DNA of 64,000 bases from JAAYYY01 sp964579295 (GTDB lineage Bacteria > Chloroflexota > Anaerolineae > Promineifilales > Promineifilaceae): the NCBI GenBank assembly GCA_964579295.1, contig CAZOGK010000003.1, forward strand, positions 62,001-126,000, in the 5' to 3' direction. The position numbers were made by a program, and so were the translations under genes. The notes beneath the pieces were generated by a model. That model was given only the letters and a program-made list of their open reading frames with translations. It made no database searches and was not told the origin of the DNA. Below, piece by piece: positions 36,976 through 47,656 of this stretch (positions within the stretch are counted from its first letter, which is position 1; each line of letters starts with the position of its first letter).

Positions 36976-37027
36976 GCCAGCCGTTGCCAGCCTGGGCTTT
37001 CGCGCGTAGACTGGCGTCGAGGTTGAC

Positions 37028-38752
37028 ATGGACCGCACAGTACCCAGCAGCGACACCGATGAGCTTGCCCTCTATATCCGCACCTATTACTCCCTGCTGC
37101 GCAGCTCGCGCGAGGTCGAGCTGCGCACGCTGACAGAAGCCCATCTGCGCATCAACTCTGCCCTACACGTGGGCGCCAGCCTCGCCGAGCCAGATATGGC
37201 TGCCTTTATCTACACCATCCTGCGCTTGCCGGCCGCCGTCATCAGCGACGTGCGGCTGGTCATCATGGGCCAGTCGGAGACGGTATTTACCGAAAAGGGT
37301 TTCCCCAACGTCGAATCCTGGCAGCTGGTCACAGCGCCGGCGCGGCGGCGCCGCTACTTCTTCGACGGTAAAGAGACCGTTGCTACCTACATCGCCAGCC
37401 GCTCGGACATCGACGACCTCATCCCGATTCTGACTGCCTTCCAGCTAGAGCGGGAGAAGCTCCATCATCTGCTCAATCGGCCGGAGGTCCTGCAGATCCT
37501 GGCGACTTACCAGCAGCGGGCGCCTGACATGGAGCTGCTGGAGCGGCTCGCCACCGAGACGGCCATTCCTGTCGAAGACCTGGACCGGCTCTACCGTATC
37601 TGGGGTGTGAATCTGGTAGAGAATCTGCTGGATATCGCCAAGAAGAACGTGCGCTTCTCGGTGCGCCTGCTCAGCAGCAGCCTGGCGGAATACCGGCGCG
37701 CCACTCGTCGCTGGTGGCAAAATGTCGCCAACAGCGTGCCAGAGATCCAGTTTGAGGAGCGGCCCGTCTACTTCATCTCCAGCAACACGCACAGCGTCGC
37801 CAACCTGCTCAGCGGCTTCGCCCGCCGGCGTGAAGAGCAGATTGTCGATTATATCGAGCAGGAAGGCGATCTCTCGTTGCAGCAGGAGTATCGGGACATT
37901 CTCGCCAGCAATGTACGCAGCAACCGCGACAATTTCCTCTACTACACGCTGAAGAAGGTCGAAGCCGCTCATCCCGACCTGACGGAGGAGCGCCTGGCCT
38001 GCGAAACGGAAATTGGCCTCACTCGTATCCCCAGCCGGCACGTCTTTGACCTGGAGGTTCAGGTCATCTGCCTCTGCCAGCTCAAGCCCGAGCATCTCGA
38101 CCGCCGCCTGCGCTTCCCCGGCATCGAGACGTTGGCCGAGAGCGATGCGCTGGTCATCAACATCGACTTTCCGCTGGGCATGGCCGCCTACCAGATCCTC
38201 TCGGAGATTGGGCGCAACATTGCCGGCATTCGCGGCGTCTACATCATGGGTAAGGCGGCTACGCTCAACGGCCGCATTGGCGACATCATGATTCCCAACG
38301 TCGTCCACGACGAGCAGTCGCTCAATACCTATCTGTTCGACAACTGCTTTACAGCAGCCGACGTGGCGCCGCTGCTCACCTATGGCAACGTCATGGACAA
38401 CCAGAAGGCGATTACAGTACGGGGCACCTTCCTCCAGAATCGCAACTATATGTCAGTCATCTACCACGAGGGTTATACCGACATGGAGATGGAGGCGGGG
38501 CCCTACCTGAGCAGTATCTACGAAATGATCCGCCCGGACCGCTATCCGACCAATGAGATCGTGAACCTCTACAATGCGCCATTCCCCATTGGCATCCTAC
38601 ACTACGCCTCGGACACGCCTTTCAGCAAGGGCAAGAACCTCGGCGCCCAGAATCTCTCCTATTTCGGGGTCGATCCCACCTATGCCAGCGCCGTCTCCAT
38701 TCTTTCCTCGATTCTGACCGAAGAGATCCGGCGCTGCTCCCGGCCCGGCTAG
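37028..38752 (+). CDS. Uncharacterised protein with nucleoside-phosphorylase-like C-terminal domain
   Basis: 574 residues, soluble. The N-terminal ~350 residues are mostly helical and unfamiliar. The C-terminal part resembles the PNP/UDP nucleoside phosphorylase superfamily by eye: ALVINIDFPLGMAAYQILSEI, GVYIMGKAATLNGRIGDIMIPN (compare the GDxxxP element of that fold) and YTDMEMEAGPYLSSIYEM (compare the EMEA motif). Catalysis is unproven. It begins 52 bp after the Agl23-NHL gene and may share its transcript. Its end overlaps the convergent ROK gene by four bases. Confidence 0.75.
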   Translation: MDRTVPSSDTDELALYIRTYYSLLRSSREVELRTLTEAHLRINSALHVGASLAEPDMAAFIYTILRLPAAVISDVRLVIMGQSETVFTEKGFPNVESWQLVTAPARRRRYFFDGKETVATYIASRSDIDDLIPILTAFQLEREKLHHLLNRPEVLQILATYQQRAPDMELLERLATETAIPVEDLDRLYRIWGVNLVENLLDIAKKNVRFSVRLLSSSLAEYRRATRRWWQNVANSVPEIQFEERPVYFISSNTHSVANLLSGFARRREEQIVDYIEQEGDLSLQQEYRDILASNVRSNRDNFLYYTLKKVEAAHPDLTEERLACETEIGLTRIPSRHVFDLEVQVICLCQLKPEHLDRRLRFPGIETLAESDALVINIDFPLGMAAYQILSEIGRNIAGIRGVYIMGKAATLNGRIGDIMIPNVVHDEQSLNTYLFDNCFTAADVAPLLTYGNVMDNQKAITVRGTFLQNRNYMSVIYHEGYTDMEMEAGPYLSSIYEMIRPDRYPTNEIVNLYNAPFPIGILHYASDTPFSKGKNLGAQNLSYFGVDPTYASAVSILSSILTEEIRRCSRPG

Positions 38753-39726
38753 AGCAGCGCGCCGCCGAGCGCCAGCGCGCCCCATAACGGCGCGTCGTCG
38801 CCGAGAGCCGCCGGCACGACCTCCAGCCGCACCCCTGCCAGCAGCGTCGCCCGCACCGCCTCGTGGAGCGCCGCCCACCAGACGTCGCCCGCCCCCGTGA
38901 CGCCGCCGCCGACAATGGCAAGCTGCGGGTTCACCAGATTGGCCGCGTTGCCGATGCCCATGCCCAGCGCCCGCGCCCCGCGCCGCAGGACTTGCTGCGC
39001 CAGCTCATCGCCGGCGGCCGCCGCTGTGCTGAGCAGCCGCGCATCAATCTTCTGCAAGTCGGCGCCGACCAGGCGGCGCAGCATGGCGCCCTGTCGTGGA
39101 TTGGCCTTGAGCAACGCCCGCGCATCTTCGGCCATATAAGGGCCGGAAGCCAGACGCTCGACACAGCCCTGCTTTCCGCAGAGACAGAGCGGTCCATCCG
39201 GCTCGATGACCGTATGGCCGATTTCGCCGGCCATGCCATCGGCGCCACGCCAGAGTTTATTGTGAAGGACCCAGCCACCGCCCACGCCTGTGCTGACCGT
39301 CACGTACAGCAGATGGTCGCTGCCGCGCCCGGCGCCAAAGGCATGCTCGCCGGCTGCGCCGGCGTTGGCGTCGTTGTCAACCGCACAGGGTGCGCCCAGC
39401 GCCTGCGACAGCAGGCGACCGAGCGGCAGGTTGTCCCAACCGGGCACATGATCGGAGCGACGCACGACGCCAGTGTGGAAATCCACGGGTCCACCAAAAC
39501 TGACGCCAATGGCCGCCGGCGTGCGACCGTCGAGGACCTGGCGCGCCAGCCCCAGCATCATCTCGACGTCGCCTTCAGCCGTAGCGCCCGGTGGCGAAAA
39601 AGCCCGCTCGTGCCCCTGCCATTCCGTCTCCCCGCCAGAGGCCACTGCTGCCGTGTGTTTTGTGCCGCCGAAGTCAAGGGCCAGAATTAGCTGTCCGCCG
39701 CGCCGTATTTCTGCTGCCTGTGCCAT
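38749..39726 (-). CDS. ROK-family sugar kinase
   Basis: 325 residues. The ATP-binding opening is LALDFGGTKHTAAV; other signatures are GVSFGGPVD, VDNDANAGAAGEHAFGAG (catalytic Asp), VTVSTGVGGG, the substrate motif GEIGH and the zinc loop CLCGKQGCVE. There is no N-terminal helix-turn-helix, so it is an enzyme (glucokinase or N-acetyl-sugar kinase type) and not a ROK repressor. TGAGGT lies six bases before the ATG. It is convergent with, and overlaps, the preceding gene's end. Confidence 0.93.
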   Translation of the reverse strand: MAQAAEIRRGGQLILALDFGGTKHTAAVASGGETEWQGHERAFSPPGATAEGDVEMMLGLARQVLDGRTPAAIGVSFGGPVDFHTGVVRRSDHVPGWDNLPLGRLLSQALGAPCAVDNDANAGAAGEHAFGAGRGSDHLLYVTVSTGVGGGWVLHNKLWRGADGMAGEIGHTVIEPDGPLCLCGKQGCVERLASGPYMAEDARALLKANPRQGAMLRRLVGADLQKIDARLLSTAAAAGDELAQQVLRRGARALGMGIGNAANLVNPQLAIVGGGVTGAGDVWWAALHEAVRATLLAGVRLEVVPAALGDDAPLWGALALGGALL

Positions 39727-39792
39727 GATACCTCACTCCACGGTCCGCGTACTCGTGCCAGTATAGTCAACAGTCGAGGCGTGGAAAAGGGA

Positions 39793-39801
39793 TGGTATAA
39801 T
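39793..39801 (+). promoter_or_regulatory. Extended -10 element
   Basis: TGGTATAAT (39793-39801) is a perfect extended -10 identical to that at 17084. It argues that the downstream protein starts at the GTG at 39817 or 39847 rather than at an upstream GTG at 39781. Confidence 0.55.
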
Positions 39802-39846
39802 CCCCTAGGCAGAATTGTGGATGGCGAATGCCAGGTCCGGACGGAT

Positions 39847-40749
39847 GTGACAGACTTATTGCAGCTTCTGGCAGAAATGCGGGACGCGCTGGTCGCCGGC
39901 GCGCCAGATAGGGCGCGCGCCGCGGCCACGGCGCTGGCGGCGCGCGCTGCCGACGATTTCCCCACCCTGCATAATGCGCTTAACCTGCTCGGCTACCACG
40001 GCGAGCTGGCGCTCGGCAACGAGGTGATGGCTCTCGCCTGGCCGCAGGTGCAGGCAGCAGCCACCTACTCGCGCCCGGCCGCCGCCGCCTTTGCCAGCCG
40101 GGCCGCCGATCATCTCATCTATGAATACCTGGACCGGCACGACCCACCCACCGCACCCGACGAGCCGCTGCTGGCCGCGCTGGAACGTTATTTTCCCGTC
40201 GATGCTCAGCGGCTGGAGAGCTACTTCGCCTTCCTGCGCGGCGAGGCCGGCCGGCGCTGGTCGAGCGCGGATTTCGCCGAGCTGGACGCCGCTGCCCTGG
40301 GCGGCTTGCTGGTCGAGTTTGTTGGCCTGGCGCGCCGCGCCGGCGTCTCCTATGGCAAGGCGCACCTGGTGCGCGAGGCATTACCACGCTACTTCCTGGA
40401 TCGCCAGGCGGGCTATCTCCACCCGCGAGAGGATGTCGCCGCCTTGTTGCGCGGTGGCCAGCGCCCCCCGCCGGCCATCATGGGAGAGCCGCCCCACCCG
40501 CTGCTGCCTGACCGGCTGACCCTGCGCAGCTTTCTGCAGAAGATGCTGCAAACGGTCGATCCCCAAACTTATCCGGCCGCGGCCATCGCCGAGCTGGCGC
40601 CGCTCTGGCTACGTTTCCTCGCCGTGCGCGGCCTCATCGCCGCTGAGCAGGTCGCGCGCGCCGCCGCCGATCTGGGGGGTCTGGCGCAGGAATTTGAGCC
40701 ATCGTGGCGGGAAGCGGACGACCCGCTGCTGTTGGCAAATCTGCTGTAG
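39847..40749 (+). CDS. Hypothetical helical protein
   Basis: 300 residues if started at the GTG at 39847; GTGs at 39817 and 39781 are in frame, but the latter would lie upstream of the TATAAT. Ala/Leu/Arg-rich and predicted all-helical, with no signal peptide or TM segment. Recognisable stretches such as DDFPTLHNALNLLGYHGELALGNEVM suggest TPR/HEAT-like helical repeats. I do not recognise a family. It is followed 12 bp later by the convergent ybaK stop. Confidence 0.7.
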   Translation: MTDLLQLLAEMRDALVAGAPDRARAAATALAARAADDFPTLHNALNLLGYHGELALGNEVMALAWPQVQAAATYSRPAAAAFASRAADHLIYEYLDRHDPPTAPDEPLLAALERYFPVDAQRLESYFAFLRGEAGRRWSSADFAELDAAALGGLLVEFVGLARRAGVSYGKAHLVREALPRYFLDRQAGYLHPREDVAALLRGGQRPPPAIMGEPPHPLLPDRLTLRSFLQKMLQTVDPQTYPAAAIAELAPLWLRFLAVRGLIAAEQVARAAADLGGLAQEFEPSWREADDPLLLANLL

Positions 40750-40761
40750 CGGACGGCTGCA

Positions 40762-41229
40762 TCAGGAAGTGGCCTGCACCCAGCGGGCGCCGGTCAGCGA
40801 GAGCAGATCGGCAACGCCAAGCTTCAGGTTGATCCCCTTCTCTCCGGCGCTGATATAGATCGATTCCTGCTCGCGGGCGGCTTCGTCCAGGGTCACCAGA
40901 AAGCCGCGGTTGAGGAGAGCAAGCGCCGAGATGCCGCCTACCTGCAGCCGCGTCAGCCGTTCCGCCTCCTGGTGCGTCGCCATCTGCAGCTTCTTTTCGC
41001 CCAGGTCGCCGGCCAGCCGCTTGAGATCCAGCTGGCGGTCGGCGGGAATCATGACCAGGATGGGCTTACCCCGCTCGCGGATAACGACGAGCGTCTTGAA
41101 TACCTGCGACGGCGGCGCGCCCAGGTGCCGGGCCACCTCCACCGCGTCACGTTCCGTCGGGGGGTAAGTGACCGCCTCGTAGGCGATCTTCTTGCCATCC
41201 AGTAGCTTCATTGCCAGCGTCTTGTGCAC
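40762..41229 (-). CDS. ybaK: Cys-tRNA(Pro)/aminoacyl-tRNA deacylase, YbaK/EbsC family
   Basis: 155 residues. It contains the YbaK/ProX-type editing fold: MKLLDGKKIAYEAVTYP at the start, LGAPPSQVFKTLVV with the catalytic Lys, ADRQLDLKRLA and VGGISALALLN. Family members hydrolyse mischarged tRNAs, most often Cys-tRNA(Pro). A second, more distant family member is encoded at 50198. It is monocistronic on the minus strand. Confidence 0.93.
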   Translation of the reverse strand: MHKTLAMKLLDGKKIAYEAVTYPPTERDAVEVARHLGAPPSQVFKTLVVIRERGKPILVMIPADRQLDLKRLAGDLGEKKLQMATHQEAERLTRLQVGGISALALLNRGFLVTLDEAAREQESIYISAGEKGINLKLGVADLLSLTGARWVQATS

Positions 41230-41378
41230 GATACCTCACTCCTGCGAACCGCACGGCTGCTTCCTACGGCGAATGGTGCCACGTTACCCGCGAATGTCAA
41301 GCAGCACGGCGGGCTCGTTCCTTGCGCCGTAGAGTGGGCTATAATCACCGCTCACGACTGCTGAGGAGAAGACGCTTC

Positions 41379-42824
41379 ATGAACAACGACGTCAAGACGC
41401 CTGATTGGGTGAAAGATGCCATTTTTTACCAGATCTTTCCCGACCGCTTCGCCGCCAGCGAACGGCTGGCGAAGCCAGACAACCTGCAGCCGTGGTCTGC
41501 GCCGCCCACGCATCACGGCTTTAAGGGCGGCGACCTGCTCGGCGTCGTCGAAAAGCTGGACTACCTGCAAGCGCTTGGCGTCACAGCCATCTACTTTAAC
41601 CCGGTCTTTGCCTCCACGGCCAATCACCGCTACCACACCTTCGATTATTACCAGGTCGATCCGATCCTGGGCGGCAACGCTGCCTTACGCGAGCTGCTGG
41701 CGGCCGCCCACGAGCGCGGTATCCGTGTCGTGCTCGACGGTGTCTTCAACCATGCCAGCCGCGGCTTCTTCCAGTTCAACCACCTGCTGGAGAGCGGCCA
41801 GGAATCGCCCTACGTCAACTGGTTTCACCCCTACCGCTGGCCTCTCAACGCCTATGACGAAAACGAGCGCCCCAACTATGCCGCCTGGTGGGGTCTGCAC
41901 GCCCTGCCGAAGTTCAATATCCACCACAACATGGTGCGCGAATTCCTGTGGGCGGTCGCTACTTACTGGCTGGAGCAGGGTATAGACGGCTGGCGGCTCG
42001 ACGTACCGGCCGAGATAGACGACGATAGCTTCTGGCAGGAGTTCCGCCGCCGCTGCAAGAGCGCAAACCCGGATGCTTACATCGTTGGCGAGCTGTGGGG
42101 CGATGCGCACCGCTGGCTCGCCGGCGATCAGTTCGATGCGCAGATGAATTACCCCTTCATGCGCGCGGCGCTTGGCTTCTTCGGTGGCCATAACCTCGAC
42201 CAGCAGGACACGGTGCATACCGGCCTCGGCTACATCCACCCTCTCGACGCGCCCAGCTTCGCCCGCGAGCTGGCGACCATGCACCAGAAGTATCATCCCG
42301 AGATAGTCCATGCGCAGCTAAACATGCTCAGCAGCCATGACACGCCGCGCCTCTATACGATTGCCAATGGCGACCTGTCCACCGTGCGTCTGGCCTTCCT
42401 CTGCCAGATGACGGTAGCCGGCGCCCCCAATATCTATTACGGCGATGAGATTGGCCTGCCCGGCGCGCGCGATCCCGACTGCCGGCGCGCCTTTCCCTGG
42501 CACGACGAGGCGGCCTGGAAAGGGGCGCTGCTCGAAGATGTGCGCCGCTTTACGGCGCTACGGCGCCGTCACACGGTCCTGCGCCGCGGCGACTTCCGCA
42601 TCCTTCATGCCGAGAGGCGGGTCGTGGTCTATCAGCGCAGCACCAATGGTCAGCAGGCCGTCGTTGCCTTTAACGCCGGCGACAACGAGCGGAGCTTCAC
42701 CATTCACCAATCGCTGCCCGACACGCTGAGCGACGGGCTGGGCGACGGCGCGCCACCTTTGCGCGCCGACGTGGAGCAAAGCCTGCCACCCCGCTCCGCC
42801 CGCCTCTGGGTTACCCCTGATTGA
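41379..42824 (+). CDS. GH13 alpha-amylase family glycoside hydrolase
   Basis: 481 residues from the ATG at 41379 (TGAGGAGAAG upstream). A (beta/alpha)8 GH13 enzyme: DAIFYQIFPDRFA opening, region I DGVFNHAS, region II GWRLDVPAE with the nucleophile Asp, region III IVGELWG with the acid/base Glu and region IV LSSHDTPR. It resembles cyclomaltodextrinase/neopullulanase-type catalytic domains but lacks their N-terminal dimerisation domain. No signal peptide is seen, so it is probably cytoplasmic maltodextrin turnover. TATAAT occurs at 41340-41345 without a clear -35. The gene ends eight bases before the assembly gap. Confidence 0.92.
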   Translation: MNNDVKTPDWVKDAIFYQIFPDRFAASERLAKPDNLQPWSAPPTHHGFKGGDLLGVVEKLDYLQALGVTAIYFNPVFASTANHRYHTFDYYQVDPILGGNAALRELLAAAHERGIRVVLDGVFNHASRGFFQFNHLLESGQESPYVNWFHPYRWPLNAYDENERPNYAAWWGLHALPKFNIHHNMVREFLWAVATYWLEQGIDGWRLDVPAEIDDDSFWQEFRRRCKSANPDAYIVGELWGDAHRWLAGDQFDAQMNYPFMRAALGFFGGHNLDQQDTVHTGLGYIHPLDAPSFARELATMHQKYHPEIVHAQLNMLSSHDTPRLYTIANGDLSTVRLAFLCQMTVAGAPNIYYGDEIGLPGARDPDCRRAFPWHDEAAWKGALLEDVRRFTALRRRHTVLRRGDFRILHAERRVVVYQRSTNGQQAVVAFNAGDNERSFTIHQSLPDTLSDGLGDGAPPLRADVEQSLPPRSARLWVTPD

Positions 42825-42831
42825 GGCGCCG

Positions 42832-42931
42832 NNNNNNNNNNNNNNNNNNNNNNNNNNNNNNNNNNNNNNNNNNNNNNNNNNNNNNNNNNNNNNNNNNNNN
42901 NNNNNNNNNNNNNNNNNNNNNNNNNNNNNNN
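42832..42931. other. Assembly gap (100 N)
   Basis: Exactly 100 undetermined bases, the usual placeholder for a scaffold join of unknown true length. Any sequence between the amylase and the kinase is missing, so adjacency of these two genes is not proven. Confidence 1.
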
Positions 42932-42976
42932 CGTGCGCCGCGAATCCCTGAGCCACAGAGCGGGAGTGATCGGCTA

Positions 42977-43004
42977 TTGAACGCCGCCGCCGCCATGTTA
43001 AAAT
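42977..43004 (+). promoter_or_regulatory. Promoter of the receiver-histidine kinase gene
   Basis: TTGAAC (42977-42982), a 16-bp spacer and TAAAAT (42999-43004) lie 77 bases before the ATG at 43082. Confidence 0.6.
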
Positions 43005-43081
43005 GATGCCAGGTGACGAGGGGCTTCATTCCTTTTATCTGCCGGGCCTTATCTCTGCAGTCCCCTCTCAGGCGAATAGCC

Positions 43082-44344
43082 ATGCCGATGACGAGGCGGA
43101 TCCTCTACATTGAAGACGACCCTGCCAGCCAGCTCCTCATCCAGAGGGTGCTGGAGCAGTGCGGCTATGCCGTCTACCTGGCGGACGAAGGGTTAGCGGG
43201 GATAAACGTCGCCCGCGAAAGCGAGCCTGACCTCATTCTCCTGGACATGGATCTCCCCGGTATGAACGGCCGGGAGATAGCGACCCGGCTGCGCAGTCTT
43301 ACGCCGTTTGCCGGGACGCCGATCATCGCCCTCACGGCCCACAATGGCGCCGGCCACCGCGAGCAAGCGCTGGCCGCAGGCTGCGACGGCTATCTCACCA
43401 AGCCGATTGATGTCGCCACGTTTCGTGAAGAAGTAGCTTCCTTCTTGCAAGGTCGCCGCGAGCAGCTGGAGGCGGCCGACCGGCTGCACCACCTGGAGCG
43501 CCACGCGCGTACCCTCGTCGTCCGCCTCGAGGACAAGGTGCGCGAGCTGGAAGCCGCCAACGAACGGCTGCGAGACATCGACAGGCTAAAGAGCAACTTC
43601 ATCGGCCTCGTCAGCCACGAGCTGCGCACGCCGCTGACGCTGGTGGAGGGTTATGCACACTTGCTGGCCGATACGATGAGCAGCGCCCCGGATGACCAGC
43701 TCATGGACGAGCTGCGCCAACTCGTGGACGGGCTGAATGTGGGCGTCGAGCGCATCGGCAGCCTGGTCGCCGACATCATTAACGCCACGCGCATCGCCTC
43801 CGGCGAGCTGGAACTGGGCCTGCGCCCGCTGCGGCTGGCGGAGCTGGTCGTCCTGCTGGGCGATGACATCGCCGATGTGCTGGCGCAGCGCAATCTGCTG
43901 CTCGACGTGAGCGGCATTGACGCCGTGCCCGCCATTGAAGGCGACCCGGGCCTTCTTTATACGGCGCTAAGCAACATCGTGGGCAATGCCATCAAGTATA
44001 CGCCCGATGGCGGCGTGATCCGGCTCAGCGCCGAGCTGGTCGGCGAGGCCGTCAACATCTCTATCGCCGATAACGGCATCGGTATCCCCTCGTGGGAACA
44101 GGGCCGCATCTTTGAGGAGTTCTACGTCCTGGAGGCGCTGGAGAACCATACCACCAGCAAGACGGCGTTTAAGGGCGGCGGCATTGGCCTCGGCCTGACT
44201 ATAGCGCGGGGCATCATCGAAGCCCACCAGGGGCGGGTCTGGGTCAGCGGCCGCGGCGGCGCTGGCGCCGCGGAGTCCGGCGCTACCTTTCACATTCTGC
44301 TCCCCTTATGCCAGCCGCGCGCGCCCGACGTATACACGTATTGA
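43082..44344 (+). CDS. Hybrid protein: N-terminal receiver domain plus histidine kinase
   Basis: 420 residues from the ATG at 43082 (43088 also possible). Residues 1-125 are a CheY-like receiver: IEDDPAS acidic pair, phospho-Asp in LILLDMDLPG, Thr in ALTAHNG and Lys in LTKPID. A coiled coil (about 130-175) leads to HisKA (FIGLVSHELRTPLTLVEGY with the phospho-His) and a HATPase domain (NIVGNAIKYTPDGG, DNGIGIP, GGGIGLGLTIARGI). There is no membrane segment, so it is cytoplasmic. It receives phosphate at its own receiver and autophosphorylates its His. No partner regulator is next to it. Confidence 0.93.
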   Translation: MPMTRRILYIEDDPASQLLIQRVLEQCGYAVYLADEGLAGINVARESEPDLILLDMDLPGMNGREIATRLRSLTPFAGTPIIALTAHNGAGHREQALAAGCDGYLTKPIDVATFREEVASFLQGRREQLEAADRLHHLERHARTLVVRLEDKVRELEAANERLRDIDRLKSNFIGLVSHELRTPLTLVEGYAHLLADTMSSAPDDQLMDELRQLVDGLNVGVERIGSLVADIINATRIASGELELGLRPLRLAELVVLLGDDIADVLAQRNLLLDVSGIDAVPAIEGDPGLLYTALSNIVGNAIKYTPDGGVIRLSAELVGEAVNISIADNGIGIPSWEQGRIFEEFYVLEALENHTTSKTAFKGGGIGLGLTIARGIIEAHQGRVWVSGRGGAGAAESGATFHILLPLCQPRAPDVYTY

Positions 44345-44404
44345 CCAGGCGGGCTTACCCACCCATCTTCACGACTCCTCTATGCCGATGACATGACGGC
44401 GGCG

Positions 44405-47110
<2,706 letters not shown>

Positions 47111-47141
47111 TCTTACTCCAGAATCTTCGTGTAACCTGTGG

Positions 47142-47170
47142 ATTTTACGGGAGCGACAAATGGCTGTCAA
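47142..47170 (-). promoter_or_regulatory. alaS promoter
   Basis: Minus strand: perfect TTGACA (47170-47165), 17-bp spacer, TAAAAT (47147-47142), about 31 bases before the alaS start. Confidence 0.8.
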
Positions 47171-47240
47171 CGAGCGAAGCTGTCTGCTCATCTCTCCGTC
47201 AGCGCCTCTTGGATTCTAACCCGGCCGGCTCCACCCACCC

Positions 47241-47269
47241 TTGACAGCGACCCGCTAACCCATCATAAT
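47241..47269 (+). promoter_or_regulatory. Promoter of the valS T-box leader
   Basis: Perfect TTGACA (47241-47246), 17-bp spacer, CATAAT (47264-47269). The predicted transcript start near 47276 is just ahead of the T-box stem I. Confidence 0.8.
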
Positions 47270-47289
47270 TTGGCCTAACCGAATAACCT

Positions 47290-47600
47290 ACACCCGCCGG
47301 GAGGAGTAGGCGGAACGAAGAGCGACAGAGAAGATGGGGTCGCGGCGCAGCGCCGTGGTTGAGAGCCCCCGCAGCCAGTTCACCGCCGAATGTCGCCCGT
47401 GCAGACTGTCGAAGAAAGGGGCTGGCCCGCCAGCGCCGAGTAGAACGACACGGGTAAGCCCGTTACAGCGCAGCCCCGCTCAACCGGCCGGGGCAAGAGT
47501 GCGCGCCAACGAGAGAAGGCGCGAACCGAGGTGGTACCGCGGAAGGTCACCCTTTCGTCCTCGTGCAGATTTCTGCCAGGATGAAAGGGTTTTTTGTTTT
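47290..47600 (+). promoter_or_regulatory. T-box riboswitch leader of valS (specifier GTC, Val)
   Basis: Stem I can be drawn directly. A lower stem CGGG (47298-47301)/CCCG (47396-47399) encloses a specifier loop with AGTA (47305-47308) on one side and GAAT-GTC-G on the other. The upper stem is GGCGGAAC (47309-47316)/GTTCACCGCC. The codon in the loop, GTC at 47392-47394, is valine, matching the downstream gene. The conserved T-box AGGTGGTACCGCGG is at 47529-47542; its TGGT can pair with the ACCA end of uncharged tRNA-Val. A terminator with a T run follows at 47550-47595. Uncharged tRNA-Val is expected to favour the antiterminator and switch valS on. Confidence 0.95.
47550..47595 (+). terminator. 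Regulated terminator of the valS T-box
   Basis: CCCTTTCGTCCT (47550-47561) pairs with AGGATGAAAGGG (47578-47589), followed by six T. It competes with the antiterminator that contains the T-box sequence. Confidence 0.93.
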
Positions 47601-47656
47601 TCAGGCGACGTCGGGGCGCCGCTGCGGCGGCGGGCTGGCGTCAGGAGGAATAGAGA

